Shown: piece by piece, positions 1 to 9,000 of the stretch | Layout: every line of letters begins with the position of its first letter | Numbering within the stretch: the stretch's first letter is position 1 | DNA from: Bacteroidota bacterium | Lineage (GTDB): Bacteria > Bacteroidota > Bacteroidia > Bacteroidales > JAGNHN01 | Direction: 5' to 3' | NCBI GenBank assembly: GCA_022710185.1 | Contig: JAKLHK010000002.1 | Span: forward strand, 1-64,000 | DNA length: 64,000 nt | The notes under the pieces: model-generated | The model's input: only the letters and a program-made list of their open reading frames with translations | Told to the model about the DNA's origin: nothing | Databases searched by the model: none | Program-made: the position numbers and the translations under genes

Positions 1-3000
1 ATGGAGGTGGTTGCCGTGTTGGCGCACACACCCACCGAGATAGCATAGCTGATGGTGTAGCTGGCACCCGGGGTAACCAGGGTCGGATCGAAGGTGTTGC
101 CAACCACGCCGGTACCGGAGAATACTCCACCGGCCGGGGAGCCAACCAGCGTCACGGCGCTGCCATTGGCACAGAGTGCCGGCACCGGAGTGATGCTTAC
201 GTTGGGCAGGTTGATCACATAGATCGTATCCACCGAGGTGCAGACACAACCGTTGCCATCGGTATAGACATAGGTGAGGGCATGGGCACCCACGCCATAG
301 CTGGCCGGGTTGAAGCTGGTAGCCACCACACCATTCACATAATATACACCGCCGGCAGGCGTGCCAGTCGTCAGGGCGAAGCTCTGGGCATCGATGCAAT
401 AGGTACCACCGGTCACATCGCAGGTTGGCAGGGCGTTGACATCAACCACCTTGCTCACGCTGTTCGTGCAACCATTGCTGTTGGTATAGGTGTAAACCAC
501 GGTGTGGCTTCCCACGCCAAGGGCTGCGGCATCGAACCAGGTGGCGGCCACCCCGTCGATAGTGTAGCTACCCATGCCAGGCATACCCATATCCAGCGTA
601 TCGGCCGGTGCGTCCACGCAGTAGTCGCTGGGCAGATAGTTCAGGCTGACGGTCGGGAGAGGATTGACGGTAATGCTTACAGAACCGGTAGCGGTATTGA
701 AGCAAAGTGAGTCAGCCACTTCCACGATCTGATAGGTGTAGGTGCCGGCAGCCAGGCTGCTGGTAGTATAGGTGAAGGTATTGCTCATGATCCCGGTGAA
801 GTACTGCAGAGTGTCGCTGTTCTCGTACACCAGTACGGAGAACGGTGCGGTACCGGCAGTGAAGTTCACGGTGAAGCTCACAGGCTCGCCTTCGCATACC
901 GTACCACCACCGCTGATGTTGGCTGCGGGAATCGGGTAGAAGTAACATACGGCGCTGCTATTCATGAAGGTAGCACAACCGGTGACCTCGTTCACGGCGC
1001 GGATGGTATAGGTGCCGGCCTGGGTCATATAACCCCACTGGATAGCATTGCCTGTACCGTACTTGGGCGGGAAGAGGGCGTTGTTGTAGAGCACCCCGTT
1101 GCGCCACAGCTCGTAGCGAATATTCGGGTTGTTCTCGGTATCGTCCAGACCCACATACAGGACGGTGCAGCCAAGGCAGCACTCACCACCACCAGTTACG
1201 TTGTAAACGGTGGGCAGCGGGTTGATGGAGATGGTCACGGTACCCGTCATAGGACCAGTACACTGGTTGGCGTCGATGGTGCCGATGATGCTGTACACGC
1301 CGGCTGCAGTCTGCAGACCGAAGCTGATGGCAGCACCGGTACCGGCCATGGTCTGGCCAGTAGCCACACCATTCACATAGAGTGCATAGGTCACCCCGTT
1401 CTGGGAACCGTTCAGACCGACCACCTTACCGGCGTCACCGGCACAGTACACCCCACCACCGGTGATGGTGTACGGGGTCGGCAGGCTGACCGTGATCGTG
1501 GCGGAGCTGCCACCGGTATTGTCGCAATACAGGTCCTCAACCACACTCACCGTATAGGTCGTAGTGGTCAGCGGAGCAAAGTTCTGCGTCCATACATAGT
1601 TGTTGGTGGTGTAGCCCACACCGTTCATGCTGAAGTAGAACGGAGGCGTACCGGTCAGGGTCACGGTGATCAGTGAACTCTGGCCCTTGCAGATGGTGGC
1701 GTTGCCGCTCACATTGGCCGTCGGCAGCGGACGGATACCCACGAGGATCGTGCCATTCATCAGACTGATGCAATGGGTCACGTCATCGATACCCTGTACC
1801 GTGTACTCACCAGGTACGGTCACATGGCCGAAGCTGATCTGGCCACCCGTTCCGTCAACCTGGACTCCGGTGCTGATGCCGAAGAGCAGCAGTTCATAGG
1901 TCACACCGACCTGGCTGTAGTTCATCCAGATCTCGCTGGAATCGCCGGCGCAATAGAAGCCGTCACCATAAACATTGTATACGGTCGGCAGCGTACCACT
2001 GGTGATCTCAGCGTATCCGTTCATGTATTCGTCGCAACCGGTCACATCATTCACAGCCAGTACAGTATACATACCTACCTGGGTCTGCGGACCAAAGGTG
2101 AGGGCTGCACCCGTGCCAGCGATCGTGTCGATCGGGTTGCTGTTGAGATACAGTACATAGCTTACATTCAGCTGGCTTCCGGCCAGACCCACCGGGATCC
2201 CGATGTTGCAGTAGTAACCACCACCGTTCACATCGTATACCGTAGGCAGCGGGAGAACCTCGACCATGGCTGTGTCACCATTGCGGAAGCATACGCTGTC
2301 CTCAACGAGATCAATACCAATGTAGGCCGGGGCACTGCTGCCGCAGATCTGGATGGTATAGGTCCAGGTTTCGATATTGTTCACCAGACCGACATAGGTC
2401 AGGTCGCCGGTGTTGAAGGTCTCGACCACACCCGTGGTGTAGTGGATCTTGAAGGGCGGCAGACCCGTCAGGGTGACCAGCATATCTTCGCAGGCATCAG
2501 CGCATACGTCGATATCATTGATCGATACGGTCGGGGCAGGACGGGTGCCGATGAGGATCTCATTGGACATCCAGTTCTCGCAACCGGTCAGGACGTTCAC
2601 GCCCAGCACCTTGTAGTATCCCGGAACTTCCAGGTCGCCGAAGTAAAGGGTATCGTTAACACCCAGGAGGGTATCCACGGCCACCCAGGTGCTTCCGCTC
2701 TGGAGGTCTTTCCAGTACAGTACATAGTTCACAGTGGAATCGCTGTACACGAGGTTCACGGGGATGCCGAAGCAACCGAAGCAGTAGATGCCATCGCGCG
2801 TCAGCACATAGGGCTCGGGCAGCGGGTTGACCGTTACTTCTACAGTATCATAATCTTCGCAGCTTACCTGTCCATGGTGATCGATCACTGTAAGGTAATA
2901 GGTGGTTGTATAGGCCGGAGCCACAGCAATGCTCTGGGTGTTCCAGGTGCTCACACCGTCACTCCAGATATAGGCATCGCCACCGTTTCCGGTCAGCGTT

Positions 3001-6000
3001 GTCGTGTCACCGAAGCAGATCTCCACATCCTGACCGGCATTGGCTACCGGGAGGGCGTGTACGGTTACGGTAGTGGTCGTAGAGGCCATACAGCCGTAGC
3101 TATCCACAACCGTGAGGCTGTAGGTGCCGCCCATGGCGAGGGTAGCCGGACCGAAGGTGGTATCTGCGGCGCCGCTGGCGAAGCCGGCAGGACCAGACCA
3201 AATGTAATCCACGATGCTGGCGCTGCTGGTCGAATAGCTGTACTGGCCGCTGATGTCGATCATGTCACCTACGCAAACTACATCACCGGTAGCATAAGCT
3301 ACGGGCAGGCTGTAGATATTGACAGTAACATTGTCGTAGTTCACACAACCCGTTACGGTGTTGGTCACCGTCAGGTAATAGGTTCCGGCATTGGCGGTGG
3401 TTACATTATTGATCACCGGGTTCTGCAGGCTGGAGGTGAAGCTGTTGGGACCGCTCCACTGGTAGCTCATGGCTCCCGGTAGTGCGCTCAACTGCAGCGT
3501 CTGTCCAACGCAGGGGGTGCTCATGAAGTAACTGGCGTCTGCGTTCGGCAGCGGGTTAACGGTCACCGTCACACCCAGGGTGGTGTAGGTCTGTACACAA
3601 CCGTTGGCATCGGTCACAGAGTTCACATAATAGGTGGTCGTGCTCAGCGGGCTCACCGGGATGACCAGGCTGCTGGTCATGGTGTTGTAGGTCACACCGT
3701 TGATCACGGCAGTGAACGGAGCCTTGCCTGTGAAGTTCAGGGTCAGGTTGGTCGACTGTCCGTAGCAGATGGAAGCGGTACCACTGATGGTAGCCGTAGG
3801 CAGCGGGTTGATGCTGATGTACACACAATTCTTCATGTAATTGTCGCACATCGTATTGGTCTGATAGTAATAGGCGCGTACGTGGTAGTACCCAGGCAGG
3901 GTCTGGTAGCCAAAGCTGATCTGGCTGCCCGTGCCATTTACTGCAGTGATCATGGTATCGGGACAGTTGCAGCAATAGGGAGCATACCACAGTTCATAGC
4001 GCACGCCGATCTGCGAACCGGTGAGGCGCACCGGCAGACCACCCGTACCTTCGCAATAGTCTCCGCTGATCACGGCGAGGCCGTTGTCGATCACACGCAG
4101 GTCAAAGGCAAAGGGAACGGGGTCGATCTTCACGGTAGCATAACCGTCCATGTAGATGTCGCACATCGTAGGCTCAGTGGTGTCGATGGCCATCACGGTA
4201 AATACGTGGGTGCCGAGGACCTGGTTGCCGAGGCTCACCGGACCGAAGGTGATGGAGTCACCGGTACCGTTGATCACGTAAGCCGGGTATCCGGCGGGGT
4301 GCCATACATTACCATTGTACATCAGGTAATACTTCACGCCTACCTGGGAACCATCGAGACCAATCTCAACAGCGCCACCGACGCAAGCCTCTCCACCACC
4401 GATCACGTTGAATAGCTCCGGCAGCGGGTTAACCTGGACAAAGAAGGAAGTATCGTGTGCACAACCGTTGTTGTCGGTCACGAAGTAGCTGTAGGTGCCT
4501 TCATCAGCAAGAACTGCAGTGAAGGTGGTATCATCGGCAAAGATGTACCCGGCCACACCGCGGGCTGCGTTCGGCAGCACCCAGTAACCGGCCACAGGAT
4601 TGCCATCCGGATCCATTTCAGGACTGTACGGAGAGGCGTCAAGCGTCAGCACGTCACCTTCACAGATCGGATTGGGCATGATGTTCACATTAGGCACGGG
4701 GAGCTTGAGGCCGCGGACCTGACCATCGAAGTAATGTACCTTCAGGTCATACGGATCCGGGCTGGTAATCTGGCAGGCGCCGCCGGTGAGCAGATCCCAC
4801 TCGAGCAGGCTGAAGCCGCCATTGTTCCCCATCTTGAAGTGGATGTTGCAGAGCACTGCGCTCGGGCCGAGGTTGATCGGGTTGATGCTGAAGGCACCAA
4901 AACTGATCCTGCCGGCTGCACTGGTACCACCCTGGAAGGACGGAGCAAGCAGCGGATGGATGTTGGTGAAGCCCTTCGACAGACCGGTACCCACGCTGGT
5001 ATCGAGCTGCATCTGCATGTAGTCGAACAGGAAGGACAGGGACAGGGATCCCAGGCTGTCGAGGTGCTCGGCATAGATGGGGATCACGATGTCGTTGGAG
5101 CACTGTACGCTGTCGGCACCATTATAGGTGGACGGACCCTTGGGCAGGATCGGCATACCAGCGTATACACTCACTTCAGGACGTACCTCGAGGGTGATCA
5201 CATCCGAGGTGTCGTTGCCGCAATGGGCAAACACCACGAAACGGAACTTGTAACCCTTCATGGACGGGTAAGCTACCGGGTCGATCCAGAGGCTGTCGGT
5301 AGTGGCACCGTAGTAAGGAGCCGTAGCCGGAACATTCACCCAGGTGCTGCCACCGGTGGTGCTCATCTGCCACTGGAAGCTGTGCGGCTGGCTGTCCACG
5401 GTCACGTCAACGGCCAGGTAAGCCTCGTCACCGCCATCAATGGTCAGGCTGTGCGGGGTAGCCGGGGTCAGGTCGTTGGTGCGCAGGGCATCCACAGAAG
5501 CGTAGATGTATTCGCATACCTCGATCGTGCCCAGGTTACGTACGCATACGGTCGACCAGTTGCCGTTGGGCAGCAGGCTGCTTCCGAAGTACCAGGGGTT
5601 AGTACCGTTGCTGGGTTTGTAGGCGATCACGGTATAGATACCAACCGGCTTCACCGGAGCAAAACTTGTCGTACCCGTAATGGTATCCACAGGGTTCATG
5701 GAAGGATCGTACAGCACATAGTATACGGTAGGCTCAGCCGAACCCACGATGCTGATGATCGTCGATTCGTGAGGACACTGGCATACGTTGTTCTTGGTCA
5801 GCGTCTTGACCAGCGGCTTGGGATCCATGGTCACGGTTACAACGTCAAGCATTTCCTTCGGACAGTTGGCCGGGGTGCTGATGTCATAGGCGATCACATA
5901 GTACTGGCCGGCGGTGAAGGTTCCGGGGAACCACTGACCGGTTCCGGAAATGGCGTTACCCATCATGGTAGCCACGAGCACATCCGGGCTTCCCTTCTTG

Positions 6001-9000
6001 TACAGATCATAACGATCCTCAGGGTTGGTAGCATACATCCCGATCTGAACGCCGGTGCAGGGACCGGTTTCGCAGGCGCCATCTTCACAGTAATGTCCAC
6101 CGTTGCTCACGATGAGGTTGTACTGCTGCGGACGCTCTTCCTTGATCAGGGTTACGGTATCGCTGGCCACGTCGGTGCAGCCGGTTACCATCTTGGTACC
6201 GATCACATAGTAGTCGCCATCGCCGGCAAACTTGCCGAAGCTCAGGTAACCACCTGTACCGTTGACCGTAGCTACGTTGTAGAAGGTGACGATGCCACCA
6301 TCCAGGTAGAGGTCATAGACCACATCAGCTTCGGAGGCATTCATGTAGATCTCGGCGCTGTCGCCATCGCAGAAGTGACCACCATTGGTCGGGCTGACGG
6401 CAAACAGTTGCTGCTTGATCGGCAGGGGCCATACGGTGAAGGTCGTTGAAGCGCTGTCGGTGCAGCCATGGACGTTGGTGTAGAAGTACCATACGTTGTG
6501 CGTACCGGCACCCAGGGTAGCGGGGTTCACGGTTACCGTAGCCACGCCGTTGATCTCATAGGTACCGCCGGCAGGCATGCCGTTGAAGTTGGTCACCGGG
6601 AAGCTGGCAGCGTCGGCGCAAACCGGGGCCACCGTACCGATGGTTACGGTCGGGTTCGACCATACCGTGGTCGTCATGCTGTGCTCATACTCACATACCG
6701 GATAGAGCGGATAGGCGCTGCTGTCGGCATAGGTATAGGTGATGGTGATGGGGGCATCCAGGGTAGTGACATTGGTCGGATAGAACACACCGTTCACCAC
6801 GCCTTCACCGCTCCAGGTACCACCCAGCGGGCTGATGTTGGTCAGGGTCACCGGACCATCCACTTCACAATAGCTGGTTCCCAGTCCGTCGAAGAACACG
6901 GGGGTAGCCGGGTGTACGTAGACGGTCACCTGCGATACGGCCGGGCCGCAGCTGTCATGGTTGACGCGCAGGTAATAGGTGGTGGTCGTCAGCGGAGTGA
7001 CGCTCACATAAGCTGTAGTAGCGATCAGGTTGAGGCTGTCGTAACCGGGGGCATCAAACCAGGCATAGGTTCCGCCGCCGCTTCCGGCCAGCTGTACCGT
7101 GGTGCCTTCGCAGATGTACTGGTCAGCACCAGCGCTGATGCTCGGGCCCGGGGTTACCGTGACATTCACAGAGTCCTCAGCCACACAGCCGTTGGCATCG
7201 GTTACTTCCAGGTAGAAGGTATAGATCCCGTTGTTTACACCAGCCAGGGTTACCGTGGGGTTGATGGTGTTGGCGATGCTCAGGCCCGTGGTCGGGTTGC
7301 TGGGGCTCTCACTCCAGGCAATGTTCACGATGGCCGGGCTGGCAGTTACGATGGGATTGAAGTTGATCTCACCCCAGATGCAGCTCTGGTAGGGGCCGTT
7401 CATGTCGATGGTGGGGGCGGCGTATACTTCCACGGTGATGGAATCGTATCCATAGCAACCCAGACCGGCATCGAATACGGTCACATAATAGGTGGTGGTA
7501 GCAGCCGGGGTCACGTTGATCGAAGCGGTGGTCTCGGTGGTGCTCCAGGTGTAAGTGAACGGACCGGTGCCGAAGGGCACGTTGGCCGTCAGGGTAGTAT
7601 CATAACCGGGGCATACGCTGGCCGGTACATTGTTATTGATATTGACGATGGGGGCTGCGCTCACGAACACGTTCACGCTGTCCACACCGGTACAACCGTT
7701 GGCGTCGGTTACCGTTACGCTATAGGTACGCGGAGCGGTAGCGGCGATGTTCACACCGGCGATGTTGCCATTGATGGCACCCGGGGTGATCTCGGTCAGG
7801 GGGCTCCAAACCACACTGGTCACCGCGGCGTCGCCCAGCACCCAGCTCACCTGCAGGTCAATCGAGGAGAACAGGCAGATGGTGGTATCGCTAACCTTGG
7901 CGATGCTGTTGGCGCTGTCGCCGATGCTGGGCTCGGGGCCCTGGAGCACGGTCAGGAAGAAGCTGTCGGTAGCCTGGCAGAGCGGATCGGTGCCGATCAC
8001 GGTCACATAATACCAGGTATCCACATCACCCGGGAGGGCCAGGCCAGTGCCATAACCATCGGGAGTGAACTTGGCATCCGGATCCCAGTCGAAGGTGAAG
8101 GGACCATAACCAGTGGTATCGGAAGGCGTGAAGTCCACCGTCATGCGACTGGTGAAGTCTTCGCACACCTGGCTGAACTCGCTGAGCAGGTCGATCACGA
8201 TGGTATCGCTGACCAGGGTCAGGGTGTCGAGCATCCAGTCTTCGCAACCGGTCACCGTATTCACGGCATGTACATAATAATCACCAGGGATGTTGAAGTT
8301 GCCCCAGGTGATGGAGTCGCCGTCACCGGCCAGGGGTGCACCCACGGTAGCACCATCGCGATAGAGCTGGTAGTTGATGCCCACCTGCGAGCTGTCAAGA
8401 TAGAGCTCAGGACCGGTGGTATTCCAGCAGAAGGTCAGGTCGCCATCGTTCATCAGGGCGAAGGGGGTCGGGGTAACCCAGACCACGGCATCAATGTAGG
8501 CCGTATCGGAGCATCCGTCGGCACTGAAGGCGATCACCATGATTTCGAAAGTATCCGGTGCGGTGAAGTCAGCGCCGCAAACCTCGAGGGTATCGGAGGT
8601 TTCAGCCACCTTGGTTCCATCCACGAACCAGACATAGCTATCGTAATCGTTGGCTTCATACACCTTGCCACATTCGTTGGCGCAGATGAAGAGGGTATCG
8701 GCATCCGGACCCTGGGCCATGATTTCCGGCTCGGGCAGGGGGAATACCTTTACATAGGCGGTGTCATAGGCATAGCAACCGGTGCTTGAGTCAAGCAGGG
8801 TAGCGGTCACCGTCCAGTACTGCACCGTCGGGTAAGCGTTGGGGTTGTATGCCGGGCTTTCCGGGAGGCCGTACACATTGGTGTAGCTGGCCACCGGGCT
8901 GCCGGTGCCAATGCCGTTATATATTGTCCAGTCGACAGCATACCCGCCGAAGCCGGTACCCAGACCAGGGATGATATCGGCATAGAGGCTATCTACATCC

